Origin: Trissonchulus latispiculum
Taxonomy: Eukaryota > Nematoda > Enoplea > Enoplida > Ironidae
DNA length: 64,000 nucleotides
NCBI GenBank assembly: GCA_030248195.1
Contig: JASAND010013479.1
Coordinates: 1-64,000, forward strand
Direction of reading: 5' to 3'
The first letter of the stretch is position 1. Every line of letters begins with the position of its first letter. Positions 1 through 13,700 of this stretch are shown piece by piece. The position numbers and the translations under genes were made by a program. The notes under the pieces were generated by a model. It searched no databases. It was given only the letters and a program-made list of their open reading frames with translations, and was not told where the DNA came from.

Positions 1-77
1 AGTACTATTTCGGTTTCTGCATGTTTGGCCAAACTTATTCATTGAGATTTCTTTTACTTACATGTTTTTTCATTTAG

Positions 78-938
78 ACTCGTTCACGAGATATGTGGAG
101 GGAAGTTGTTCAGCTTCAAAGTAGAACTGATGAGAAGGTCAGACACACTCGTGAAGATGTCTGGAGTGATTCGTTGTGGCTGGGAAACAGTGGAGGTGGA
201 TCCTGTGGAGGTAAATATAATCCTCACAATTGTATTTGTCCGACATTCAACTTTCTTTTCATAATTTATTTACGTATGGGGTATATAATTTTAATTATAA
301 GGAGTAGTGAAAATATCTATAAACTATGTATGCCTTGTTTATTGCAGGTTGCCAGTGTAAAATCGGCCTACCGGGTCCGCCAGGATCACCTGGACCTGAT
401 GGTAATCCTGGAAAAGCTGGTGTTCCTGGCAGACCAGGAGCTCCAGGTCGAGATGGTAATCTTGCCCCGCCGTCGGCACCAAGATCACCCTGTCAGAGAT
501 GTCCTCCTGGTCCACCAGGTCCAGTAGGCTCACCAGGTTTGAAAAGGACTTCCTGGGCCGCAGGGTGATTCAGGTTCTGCTGGAAATCCTGGCATTCCTG
601 GTAGACAGGGACCCCAGGGTTCCATCGGCGAGACAGGGGAAACTGGACAAGCCGGAGCCAAAGGACCACCAGGAGATCCCGGGGAAATTCTGAACGACGC
701 TCCTCCCGGACCACCTGGGCCACCGGGACCTCCCAGCCCACAAGGCCCACCCGGTCCTGCCGGAGTTGACGGAAAAGCGGGGACCACCTGGCCCTCCAGG
801 GCCACTGGGTGAAGGAGGTGAAGCAGGAAGAGACATGGTGTGGGACCTCCTGGGAACCAGTGACCCCCTGGACCTCCTGGAAAACCCGGTGGCTGCGACC
901 ACTGCCCTCCTCCGAAAACTGGCCCAGGCTACGCCTGA
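78..938 (+). pseudogene. Nematode cuticle-collagen-like gene, frame-disrupted
   Basis: Two exons are visible. Exon 78-210 follows an acceptor ending TTTAG and encodes a non-collagenous N-terminal segment containing MWREVVQLQSRTDEKVR; its donor is GAG|GTAAAT. Exon 2 starts at 348 after a TTGCAG acceptor and the phases match. It gives the cysteine cluster SCGGCQCKIG, then Gly-X-Y repeats, a break with [12 protein letters not shown], more Gly-X-Y and a C-terminal [16 protein letters not shown] before a TGA at 936-938. This cysteine and interruption layout is that of nematode cuticle collagens, structural proteins of the exoskeleton. The long Gly-X-Y stretch is not in one frame: shifts are needed near 545-565, 775-785 and 830-845, and a TGA lies near 870 in the frame that carries the last repeats. 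The 5' exon(s) lie outside the window. Either a recent pseudogene or repeated base-call errors in GC-rich repeats. Confidence 0.8.
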
Positions 939-1785
939 TAACATCCGAATTTAGTCAGAAAACTCAATCCTGATTATCTGACCTGAGAACAAATTACTTT
1001 TCATAAACAACTTTTCCTACATTTGAACTCGATAAGCAAAATTGTGCTTTACTTTGCTGATGTGAAGACTAGTACCTAATAAGACAGTGCTGAAAACAAC
1101 GATAAAACGTTAATACTAAATTAAATAATGTTAAAGAACTTCAGCTACAATATGCTCTTTATCTCTTGAAAATTCCAAATCTTGGACCTCAGTACATTTT
1201 GGATCTTTAAGAAAGTAAGTAACCATACCGGTCTTTTATCTATAAAAATACAATAGGTGATATTTTAAATTACGCAAAAGTTTTTAGTACACAAGACAAT
1301 TCTTTCTGCATAATATTATTCATATAATGAATGAGTAATAATATCATAAATAATAATAATAATATGTGTTTAATAATAATATGGCTCGACTCATTTCCAC
1401 ATTTTGTCAAAATCATCGTTGTTGATAAAAAGTTATGAATCCTTGAAGTTATTAAATTTTTAAGTCTCCAAACCGAAATTTTAATGCCATGCCAACCAAG
1501 CACCTTCAGACATTCGGATAGTTCTTACTTACTATTTTCTAATGTTACACTTGTTATAATGAACCGATCTAATTCAGTGAAAGTCGTTCAAATTGACTCC
1601 TACTAGATGATGGTTTCGTGTTTTAAGTAGGTACTGAGTGTAATTACGTGCATCATTATAGCTCTCCAGGGATGCATATATGAATTCGGTAGTACCTTAC
1701 ATTAATTTATTTTGCTGTATAGTTCATATATTGTGTTATTATTCTTGTTTTGAAGTTGAAAATTAAACAAAATTATGATGTTTAC
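939..1785. other. Convergent intergenic region; receptor cyclase last exon not found
   Basis: AT-rich stretch between the collagen stop and the last confident exon of the receptor cyclase. The cyclase exon ending at 1786 has a donor (AAG|GTAAAC), so at least one short C-terminal exon should lie here on the minus strand. I could not find the usual C-terminal GKG...TYWL-like motif. Candidate acceptors (for example the TTTTCAG on the minus strand near 1091-1097) lead only to a few codons. No other gene is visible. Confidence 0.5.
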
Positions 1786-4700
1786 CTTCCCTGCTGAGTC
1801 TTCCCTTGTAGTGTATTCATATTCCGGAAAGTAATTTAGATATCGCACAAAATCGCCAGACATGTGGATTTTCATCGGTATACAAGTTGACTCCATCAGC
1901 GCTGCTGTATTAACTGAAATTAGAAGAGAACATTAATGCTTATGAAATTCTTAAGCCTTTCTTGGTTGATAGCAAAGTTAAATAAAAATAAGGCATTTAA
2001 AGATTAGTTTAAAGCTAGCCTATGATGAATTTATGTTTTTTAGCAGAAATAAACATCAAACACACCTGTTTCTCCAAACAAGCAATAGCGAGGCATTTTG
2101 AGTCCAACAACGCCGGCCATGCAAGGACCGGCATGAAGTCCAATTCGAAGTCTTACAGGTTTTGTGGAATAGGATAACTTAAAATTTCGAATGACTTCCA
2201 GCATTTGTAATGCGACTGCGGCTATTTCACGTGCATGGTTGTGACCGTTTCTTTCCGGTAGACCGCTGACTACCAAGTACGCATCACCTAAAAATTATAT
2301 ATACATAAAAATTACATATACCTTTTTGCATCCCTTCCTGTTAATAATTAAGGTCTTAGATTCTGCTAACCTCGAGAGATGAATTTTCGCAAAGCATAAA
2401 GGCAAATAAAGATAACTTTGGAATAAATATCAATTCTGTAATCTGTTAACTTAGCTGCGATTGCGAAGAGTAGAAGTGAATACGACAATTATTCCTTTAT
2501 TATACAGGTTTTACAAACCAATGGTTTCCACTTTGTATACGTCATATCGATCAGCAACTTCATCAAACTGAGAATATAAATCGTTAAGGAAAGTCACCAC
2601 CTGGAGTGGAGTTGCAGCCGCACATAATTTTGTGAATCCTAAAGCAAACGTATCCCACAAGTGAGCCCTTAATAATATACAGACGTTTCCCAAAAATTTT
2701 TCCTGCGAGAATTCATGTTACTATTGTAGATAAATTGATACCAAATTATTCGATCCCTGTGGAATGCTGGTTGTAGTTTGTTTCTAGCCTTTGAAATTTG
2801 ACAGTCCTCAAAAACAGCAGTTAATTACTTTCTTACCAACGATATCAGAAAAATAAATTGAAACTTCATCATAGAACTGCGGTTCCACCGGTTTCCCATC
2901 TTCCAGCTTCATGGCGATATCCTTAGGCAGCATACTGTGCAACAACTTTTCCGTTTTGTCTGTCATAACTTGCAAATCTGCCGTGCGCTCGCGTATCTAG
3001 AGAAGCAGAAAATTGATTGATTACATAAAAAGTATTTTAAAATTTTTTAAGTTTAAATAAAATTTTAATAAAATTTAAAAAATTAAAATTTCATGTTATC
3101 AATGGTATCATCGTACTCGGTATCTCAGCTACTACGCTTCTGAGAAGCAGTTGGTTCGAAGACGGTCTCTGTATTTTCTGTTTTAGAATCAATATTGAAG
3201 AAATTTTAAACCTTTTCCTCCAACTGGTCCATGTATGCTTCCATTGATTCCATGAGGATACCAACGACGCCCTTATTTAGATTTCTGGACATATCTTTCA
3301 TGCTTGCAATGATATCAGCAAATGAGGGTCGACTGAGGAAATTGGATAGGAGACATTTCTCTACCAGTGGTCTAACGGTGACCGGCAGATCAGGAGCGAT
3401 GTAGACCGACGGGCTGCCACTGAGGCGTTTTAGGATATCAATGAAACCGGCATGATCAATACCGGAGTAGGGTTCACTTCCTTTGGTTAGCTCTGTGATT
3501 AGCATCCCGAAACTGTAGATATCGTGGTGCTGTGCCAGCTTCGTTTCATCGTGGCTATCCCGCAGGAGTAGTGGATCCGTATACTGTAGTAGCATCTTTG
3601 TGGAGAGCGTCGCATTCCCGGCTATGAAGTCTTTTAGATATTTGTCTCGAAGCAGTCGGGCCCATTTGGTTCTACCGTCCACCAGAGAAACTATTTCCCC
3701 TTGTGCCCAATCTCCTATTCGGATTGCCCAATTAGAATCTAGATAGCAGGATGTCGAATTCATGGCTCCGTGAGTGATATTCTTCTGATGAAGATACTGC
3801 ATGCCATGAGCGACGTCTATTGCCAAAACCATCCGAACATCCCAGCCAACCTGGTATCTATTTCGTGATATGATAGCGTGCAACATACCGCGATAATTGC
3901 TGTAGGAATAAGCAAACCCCAGCGGCTCATCACTGTATTTCACCAGTCCGACAAACTTCATCAAATTATCGTGACTGAACGTTTCGATCATTTCGTGCAA
4001 CCTTCGACTGGCAGATATGTTGTAGCTGTGCGGATTGTGTTCCGCCACCCGACATCGAAAAATCGCCACCGGATTTCCGAGATAACTGCCTCGCTGAGCC
4101 CGATATCCGTGAAAGGAGGGCCCGTCTGAGCCAGATTTCGGCCAACTGCTCATACTCACAATACTTCCCAACTGTTCCTTGTCCCTGTCAATCACCAGAT
4201 CTCCAGGATTCAGCAGCCAGCTCTTGGATTTCATCCGGCTGCGGGCATGACTATAATGGTACAGGAAAAATGTACCGATCATCAGCAGAACGCTAGCCAC
4301 TGTTGCCATGATTACCCAAGTCACCAGACGTTGGATAAATTTAGCTTCGTCCGCCTCAGCAGCCAGTTGATCCATGACTATCGGATATAGGAATTGATTA
4401 TCGCAAACTATTTTATTGAGAACCCGGGTCCTTATTCGATCTACGGTCAGATCGCTGACCGGTATGAAGTAGTACTGATCAGCCACCTCGTGTGCCTTAG
4501 GCGTGGTCAGGAACCAATCTACGTATCGCACAAATTCCGTCATTCTCTCGCAGCTGATTCCTGGCGAAGTGGAAATGTTAACTATCATGTATGTGTACAT
4601 TGAAAGTGGATAGGCGTATAGAGATTGAACGTCGCCCAGAGCAAAGGCCAAACCACTGGCCAGCTTATCCGCTGTGAACTCGATGGCATCTTTAACTCCA

Positions 4701-7700
4701 GGCAGTATCAGATCTTTTGTGATAAGATGGCCCCTATCATTGTAGAGGGACGCAACTTGCAGGTAGTATTCAACGGCGTGATCATAGGATACGTACCCTA
4801 TGGAGTTTGGAATAGAACTGATCAGACCTACGACTCCGATGTTTCCCTTTGAGTAGTAGTGGATTGCGCCTGGGGCGAAGTTGGAACTACCATTAGTATG
4901 GTGGCCGCTGTCAGCAAAAACTCCATAATTGTCCCTCCAGAATTCAGAATTTCTTGAAAAGGCTTGAGTTAGCACTTCAGTAGTGCCAACTTCCTCGCTC
5001 CTGGCAATAGCGTATATTGGTTCACTGGGTAAGATGTTCTGATTGCCCTTCTGTAGTCGGGTGTCATTCCAGAACTTGACTCGACCAGAATATATGTCGA
5101 CTAGGTTGCCAATTTCCAGCTTGAGGTCGACTCCTGGTAAGTTATAGACAATTACCAGAGCTCTGAAACAAATGTAAGAGCAAACGAGGTTACAGAATAT
5201 TTAGAATTTTGTAGTTAAAACTTATAAGTACCGCAATTGTTAGGCGTATTAAAGTCGTCTAAGCAAGCCATGTCATCCATGATTTAGTGAAATCGGATAA
5301 GATTTAAACTGCTGAAGACTCTGTAGTGATTTTTAACAATGCTTTGCGCTAGAGATGAGATCAGGGCCAAATTTTCAGGCCCGGCCCGGCCCGGCCCTGT
5401 TCAGATTTTAGGTCTGCCCTGCCCGGCCCGGCCGCGTATTTAGAAAGTGTACACCGTGGGCGCGCATTGGAAACTGTACTGCGTGTACGCGCACTGAGTT
5501 AGAAAATGTACACTCTGGGCGCGCATTGGAAAATGTACTGCGTGTGTGCGCATCATGTCAGAAAATGTACAGCGTAGGCGCGCACTGAAACACATATGCG
5601 CAGATGATGTATATAAGTGCATTTGACACGGCGAATAATTCCCATAATGTTGAATCAATTCGACCCATCACAAATGCTGCTAATAGTATCCAAAAGGAAA
5701 ATTTGAAGTCGTAGTTTAAGAAATATTTCTGAACAGAAACTTCGCTAATTGGTTTGCCGCTTTTTCACAAAAAGGCAACCCTTTGTGTTGGGTATGTCCG
5801 TTATTGGGTTGTCGCATTTTTTTTAAAAAAGACAACCCTTTGATATTGCTAAGTTTATTTATTTATTTATTTATTTATTGTGTTGCCCACTTTTCCAAAG
5901 GAATGGGCAACACTTTGTTATTGGTCTGTGCTTATTATTATCCGTCTGTCCCCCCCCTAGATCTCGAGATTGGGAAGGGGTACAGGGGTGGTTGATACCT
6001 TATTTTGAAGCCCTTGACTAGGACATCTCCCGGAAGCAAGATGGTTCCGAAATTCCGGGTTTTGAAAATTCGGATTTTTCGGGATGGTAAGGGGGGACCA
6101 AGGCGAAATCTCAAAAATTCAAAATTTGGTCTAAAATTTTTTGTCTCCGATTTGGCTCAACAGTCGGTCATAGGGTAACTCGACCACGCTGATTTCGAAA
6201 CTGAAATCGAAAATTCCGGAAAATTTACGGATTTCGAGATATTCGATCCGGAAAATTCCGGATTTTGAAAAAGTTCTTCAAAAGTGGTCGATATTGGGCT
6301 CAAATGAAAGAGCTCGTCGAGCTGAGTAATTTTTGTCCTTACCATATTTTCTGGAACTGTTTCTAGCGAAAGTTATGGCCGCAGATTGGAAAATCCGGAA
6401 TTTCCGGAAAAAACCGGATTTTCAAAAATTCGTTGAAACATGGGCAATATGGTGCTTAATTGAAAGCTCTTTGAGTCCTGGGACAGATTTCCTGAACAGA
6501 AACAGCTTAAAAGGTCTCTAGTACAATTTATACCCCAAAGGAATGTGTTGTGGGCAACACATTCTTGCAGTAGCGCTAGTTTATTTATTATTCCGGTCAA
6601 CATTTGTGTCCCCCCCCCCCTTTTTCTCGAGATTGGCTGGACCGACCGGGCTGAAATTCTCACCATAGTTGGAGGGTGACCTGAAGTGCTCCCGTTTGTA
6701 AGGGCATCCCGATATCTCCCGGATTCCGGGAATGGCGGCTCCCGGAAATTTAAAAATCGTAAGGGGGGACCAAGGGAAACTTAAAAATTTTTTGTCTCCG
6801 ATTTTGTTTAAAAGTTGGTCATAGGGTAAGTCCACCACGCTGATTTCGAAACTGAAATCGAAATTTCCGGAAAATTTACGGATTTCGAGATATTCGCCCC
6901 GGAAAATTCCGGATTTTGAAAAATTTCTCCAAAAGTAGTCGATATGGTACTCAAATGAAAGAGCGCGTCGAGCTGAACAACTTTCCTTCTTGCGACATTT
7001 CCCGAAAATGCGTCTAGCGAAAGTTATAGCCGAAAAACTGAAAATTCGGGAATTCACGAAAACCCGGATTTTGGAGCAAAAAATTTTTTGTCTTCGATTT
7101 TGCTTAAAAGTTGGTCATAGGGTAAGTCGACCACGCTGATTTCGAAACTGAAATCGAAATTTCCGGAAAATTTCCGGATTTCGAGATATTCGACCCGGAA
7201 AATTCCGGATTTTGAAAAATTTCTCCAAAAGTGGTCGATATGGTACTCAAATGAAAGAGCGCGTCGAGCTGAACAACTTTCCTTCTTGCGACATGTCCCG
7301 AAAATGCGTCTAGCGAAAGTTATAGCCGAAAAACTGAAAATTCGGGAATTCACGAAAACCCGGATTTTGGAGCAAAAAAAATTTTTGTCTTCGATTTTGC
7401 TTAAAAGTTGGTCATAGGGTAAGTCGACCACGCTGATTTCGAAACTGAAATCGAAATTTCCGGAAAATTTCCGGATTTCGAGATATTCGCCCCGGAAAAT
7501 TCCGGATTTTGAAAAATTTCTCCAAAAGTAGACGATATTGTACTCAAATGAAAGAGCTCGTCGAGCTGAGCAACTTTCCTTCTTGCGAGATTTTCCGAAA
7601 ATGCGTCCAGCGAAAGTTATAGCCGAAAAACTGAAAATCCGGGAATTCACCAAAACCCGGATTTTGGACTTAAAAATGTTTTGTCTCCGATTTTGCTCAA

Positions 7701-10700
7701 AAGTTGGTCATAGGGTAATTCGACCATGCTGATTTCGAAACTGAAATTGAAATTCCCGGAAAATTTACGGATTTTGATATATTCGGCCCGGAAAATTCCG
7801 GATTTTGAAAAAATTTTCCGAGAGTTGTTGATATGGTACTCAAATGAAAGAACTCGTTGAGCTGAGCAACTTTCCTTCTTGCGACAATTTCCGGAAACGC
7901 ATCCAGCGAAAATTACGGCCGAAAAACTGAAAATCCGGGAATTCCCGGAAAAACCGTAATTTTAAAAATTGTCCTAAAAGTTGTCAATATGGTACTTATT
8001 CGAAAGCTCTCAACGAGTAGGGAAAAAGTTGTGATAGGGCCAAAGTCTGAAAATGTTCTAAAACTGAGTTTTAGCCCGAGCCAATATAAGCACAGAAGAA
8101 TAAGAGGAAAATGGCTGCGACAACCCGTTGATGCCGGTAGGATTTATTATTGTGTTGCCCACTTTTCCAAAGGAAATGGCAACACTTTGTTATTGGTCTG
8201 TGCTTATTATTATTATTATTATCCGTCTGTCCCCCCCCTAGATCTCGAGATTGGGAAGGGGTACAGGGCTGGTTGATAGCTTATTTTGAAGCCCTTGACT
8301 AGGACATCTCCGGGAAGCAAGATGGCTCCGATACCTTCCGGATTCCGGGAATGGTGAATCCCGGAATTTTTAAAATGGTAAGGGGGGGACCAAGGCGAAA
8401 TTTCAAAATCCAAAATTTTGTCAAAAATTTTTTGTTTCCGATTTCGCTTAAAAGTTGGTCATAGGGTAACCCGAGGACGTAGATTCCAAATCTGCAATCG
8501 AAATTTTCCTAGCCCTTGTGGATCTCGAGATATAGCCAAAAGTTACACTGTTGGAGACCGCAAAAGTGAGCAAACTGCCAAGAAACGCCTGATATAAGAG
8601 TTTTTGAACTTGTTAGTCAAATTGAGCTGGTGGATTTGCTAGGATACCTTTTAAGAAGCTGTATCAAATACCTTTCAGCAATAATTATCGAAAATCTGTT
8701 ATCCCAACTGCCCTTTTATGGGCAACCATTCTGCAAAATTAGTCAAAAATGAAAGTTGTCGTATCCTGCAGATTTTGGTATCATTGGAAAGCTCTCAACG
8801 AGCTAAGAAAAAGTTGTAATAGAGCCAAATCCTGAAAATGTACTAAATTCGAGTTTTAACCATCCATAAATAGTCCATGTTGCAAAAATTGGTCAAAAAT
8901 GAAACTTGGCGGATCGGGCTCATACTAGCATCATTCGAAAGCTCTTGACGACCTGAGAAAGAGTTATAATATGACCGCAGCATGAAAATGTACGAATATC
9001 GAGTTTTTACCCCAAAGGGAACGTGTTGTGGGCAACACATTCTTGCAGTAGCGCTAGTTATTATTATTATTATTTCTTGCCGTATGTGTCCCCCCCCTCT
9101 AACTTTTGATTGGCTGGACCGATCCGGCTGAAATTTTCAAGGGGGGTTGGGGGTGACCTAAAGTGCTCCCGGAAACGCGGGCAGTTCGGTACTTCCCGGA
9201 TTCCGGAAATGGCGGTACCCGGAATTTTTTAGAATGGTAAGGGGGGACCAAGGGCAACGTAAAAAATTTTTGTCTCCGATTTTGCTCAAAAGGTGGTCAT
9301 AGGGTAAGTCGACCACGCTGATTTCGAAACTGAAATCGAAATTCCCGGAAAATTTACGGATTTCGAGATATTGGACCCGGAAAATTCCGGATTTTGAAAA
9401 ATTTTTCCAAAAGTGGTCAATATGGTACTCAAATGAAAGAGCTCGTCGAGCTGAACAACTTTCCTTCTTGCGACATTTTCCGGAAATGTGTCTAGCGAAA
9501 GTTATGGCCGAAAAACTGAAAATCCGGGAATTCCCGAAAATCCGGATTTTGGACCAAAAAATTTTTGGCCTCCGATTTCTCTCAAAAGTTGGTCATAGGG
9601 TAATTCGACCGCGCTGATTTCGAAACTGAAATCGAAATTTCCGGAAATTTTACGGATTTCGAGATATTGGACCCGGAAAATTCCGGATTTTGAAAAATTT
9701 TTCCGAAAGTGGTCGATATGGTACTCAAATTAAAGAGCTCGTCGAGCTGAACAACTTTCCTTCTTGCGATATTTTCCGGAAATGAGCCTAGCGAAAGTTA
9801 TGGTCGAAAAACTGAAAATCCGGGACTTCCCGAAAACCCGGATTTTGGACCAAAAAATTTTTTGACTCCGATTTTGCTTAAAAGTTGGTCGTAGACTAAT
9901 TCGATGGCGCTGATTTCGAAACTGAAATCGAGATTTCCGGAAAATTTACGGATTTCGTGGTACTCGACACGGAAAATTGACTTGTTGATAAGAGGAAAAA
10001 ATGCAGCGGCAACCCGTTCATGCAAATAAGCTTGTTTGTTGTAATTTGATTTCTCAAATTCAGAATGTTATTTTGAGAATTTTGAAGATTTTGCAACCAG
10101 ACATAAAGTTTTCACGAAGTTTATTTTCTAGTTTTCGGCAAGGCAAATTCAAAATTCTGAGCTTTCTGTACTCTTAGCGATATCAGCATGTACATATCTT
10201 GGCAATAAAACTACGCATTTTCATGGCTTTCTGTGCATAATTTATTACTTAACTAAATATAGCTGTGACTACGATTGAAATAACTATTTAACAAAATTAA
10301 GTAATATTAAGTAGTAATTATGTCGTCATATTTTATTTTTTAGATTTTTATTTTATATGTTTTTAAGTCATCTTTAATTCGGAATCTAGCAACAAATACC
10401 TATTTCCTTCAGAATATTAAGCAATCCTAAAAACGAACAAATATATAATTCGAATATTCGTTTATCTAATTATTCGTAAACTATTCATGAATAAGTAAGC
10501 AACGATTCGAATATTTGTAGAAAGTTACTGGCTTCTAATTTTTCGCGAATGATTCTATATTCGTGTACATGCTTATTGTTTATTGTCCTGGCTATACAAT
10601 TTTCAATTTTAAGAACGAGTCTCTTGCGCTTTCACCACCCTCCCTAGCCATAACGTTTGATTTTTTTGACCAATAACTTTGAAATTTAGTATCGGTGTAT

Positions 10701-13700
10701 TCTGGAGGCTTATGAATTCAAAAATTTAAAAATTTAAATATTTAAAAAAATTTTTGAAACAAAATTTGCTGAAAACTTGCATAGGGGGTTTTCAGGGGCG
10801 CACCGTTTTCACCGTTTTCACCGTTTTTCGATTCAGCTTTTCGTTAGCTCAGTATGGTATGAGCTAAAGTTGTAGCTTAACATGTATATAAGCTTATACT
10901 GAGCTGACGAAAAGCTGTATCGAAAAACGATTTTTAGATTCGTGCTCAGGTTCATTCATTCATTCATTCATTCGTGCTCGTTTTCAAATTCTCAAAATAA
11001 AATTCTAAATTTGAGAAATTAAATTACAACAAATTAGTGAAATTTCTGTTCAGAAATATTTCTCAAACTACTACTTCAAATTTTCTATTTGGATACTATT
11101 AGCAACATATGTGATGGGTCTAATTGATGCAACATTATGGGAATTTTTCGCCGTGTCAAATGCACTTAAATACATCATCTGCGCATATGTGTTTCAGTGC
11201 GCGCCCACGCTGTACATTTTCTAACACGATGCGCGCACACGCAGTACATCTTCCAATGCGCGCCCACGGTGGACATTTTCTCACTCAGGGCGCGTACACG
11301 CAGTACACTTTCCAATGCGCGCCCACGGTGTACACTTTCTAAATACGCGGCCGGGCCGGGCCGGGCAGACCTAAAATCTGAACAGGGCCGGGCCGGGCGC
11401 GCATTGGAAAGTGTACTGCGTGTACGCGCACTGAGTTAGAAAATGTACACCGTGGGCGCGCATTGGAAAATGTACTGCGTGTGCGCGCATCGTGTTAGAG
11501 AATGTACAGCGTGGGCGCGCACTGAAACACATATGCGCAGATGATGTATTTAAGCGCATTTGACACGGCGAAAAATTCCCATAATGTTGCATCAATTAGA
11601 CCCATCACATATGTTGCTAATAGTATCCAAATAGAAAATTTGAAGTAGTAGTTTGAGAAATATTTCTGAACAGAAACTTCACTAATTTGTTGTAATTTGA
11701 TTTCTCAAATTTAGAATTTTATTTTGAGAATTTGAAAACGAGCACGAATGAATGAATGAATGAATGAACCTGAGCACGAATCTGAAAATCGTTTTTCGAT
11801 ACAGCTTTTCGTCAGCTCAGTATAAGCTTATATACATGTTAAGCTACAACTTTAGCTCATACCATACTGAGCTAACGAAAAGCTGAATCGAAAAACGGTG
11901 AAAACGGTGAAAACGGTGCGCCCCTGAAAACCCCCTATGCAAGTTTTCAGCAAATTTTGTTTCAAAAATTTTTTTAAATATTTAAATTTTTAAATTTTTG
12001 AATTCATAAGCCACCAGAATACACCGATACTAAATTTCAAAGTTATTGGTCAAAAAAATCAAACGTTATGGCTAGGGAGGGTGGTGAAAGCGCAAGAGAC
12101 TCGTTCTTAAAATTGAAAATTGTATAGCCAGGACAATAAACAATAAGCATGTACACGAATATAGAATCATTCGCGAAAAATTAGAAGCCAGTAACTTTCT
12201 ACAAATATTCGAATCGTTGCTTACTTATTCATGAATAGTTTACGAATAATTAGATAAACGAATATTCGAATTATATATTTGTTCGTTTTTAGGATTGCTT
12301 AATATTCTGAAGGAAATAGGTATTTGTTGCTAGATTCCGAATTAAAGATGACTTAAAAACATATAAAATAAAAATCTAAAAAATAAAATATGACGACATA
12401 ATTACTACTTAATATTACTTAATTTTGTTAAATAGTTATTTCAATCGTAGTCACAGCTATATTTAGTTAAGTAATAAATTATGCACAGAAAGCCATGAAA
12501 ATGCGTAGTTTTATTGCCAAGATACACATGCTGATATCGCTAAGAGTACAGAAAGCTCAGAATTTTGAATTTGCCTTGCCGAAAACTAGAAAATAAACTT
12601 CGTGAAAACTTTATGTCTGGTTGCAAAATCTTCAAAATTCTCAAAATAACATTCTGAATTTGAGAAATCAAATTACAACAAATTAGCGAAGTTTCTGTTC
12701 AGAAATATTTCTTAAACTACGACTTCAAATTTTCCTTTTGGATACTATTAGCAGCATTTGTGATGGGTCGAATTGATTCAACATTATGGGAATTATTCGC
12801 CGTGTCAAATGCACTTATATACATCATCTGCGCATATGTGTTTCAGTGCGCGCCTACGCTGTACATTTTCTAACATGATGCGCACACACGCAGTACATTT
12901 TCCAATGCGCGCCCAGAGTGTACATTTTCTAACTCAGTGCGCGTACACGCAGTACAGTTTCCAATGCGCGCCCACGGTGTACACTTTCTAAATACGCGGC
13001 CGGGCCGGGCAGGGCAGACCTAAAATCTGAACAGGGCCGGGCCGGGCGCGCATTGGAAAGTGTACTGCGTGTACGCGCACTGAGTTAGAAAATGTACACC
13101 GTGGGCGCGCATTGGAAAATGTACTGCGTGTGCGCGCATCGTGTTAGAAAATGTACAGCGTGGGCGCGCACTGAAACACATATGCGCAGATGATGTATTT
13201 AAGTGCATTTGACACGGCGAAAAATTCCCATAATGTTGCATCAATTAGACCCATCACATATGTTGCTAATAGTATCCAAATAGAAAATTTGAAGTAGTAG
13301 TTTGAGAAATATTTCTGAACAGAAACTTCACTAATTTGTTGTAATTTGATTTCTCAAATTTAGAATTTTATTTTGAGAATTTGAAAACGAGCACGAATGA
13401 ATGAATGAATGAATGAATGAACCTGAGCACGAATCTGAAAATCGTTTTTCGATACAGCTTTTCGTCAGCTCAGTATAAGCTTATATACATGTTAAGCTAC
13501 AACTTTAGCTCATACCATACTGAGCTAAGGAAAAGCTGAATCGAAAAACGGTGAAAACGGTGAAAACGGTGCGCCCCTGAAAACCCCTATGCAAGTTTTC
13601 AGCAAATTTTGTTTCAAAAAATTTTTAAAATATTTAAATTTTTAAATTTTTGAATTCATAAGCCTCCAGAATACACCGATACTAAATTTCAAAGTTATTG

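Noticed and set aside
7054..7653. Long minus-strand open frames in the 300-bp repeats that look like repeated protein domains ([11 protein letters not shown]..., [15 protein letters not shown])
   Set aside because: They repeat with the DNA unit, have no known domain and occur only in the satellite block; a multiple-of-three unit length keeps frames open by chance.
11197..11439. Cys/His-rich short frames (for example [11 protein letters not shown]) that might be small secreted peptides
   Set aside because: They are translations of the GCGCGCA/GTGTAC terminal subrepeats and appear identically at every element end on both strands.
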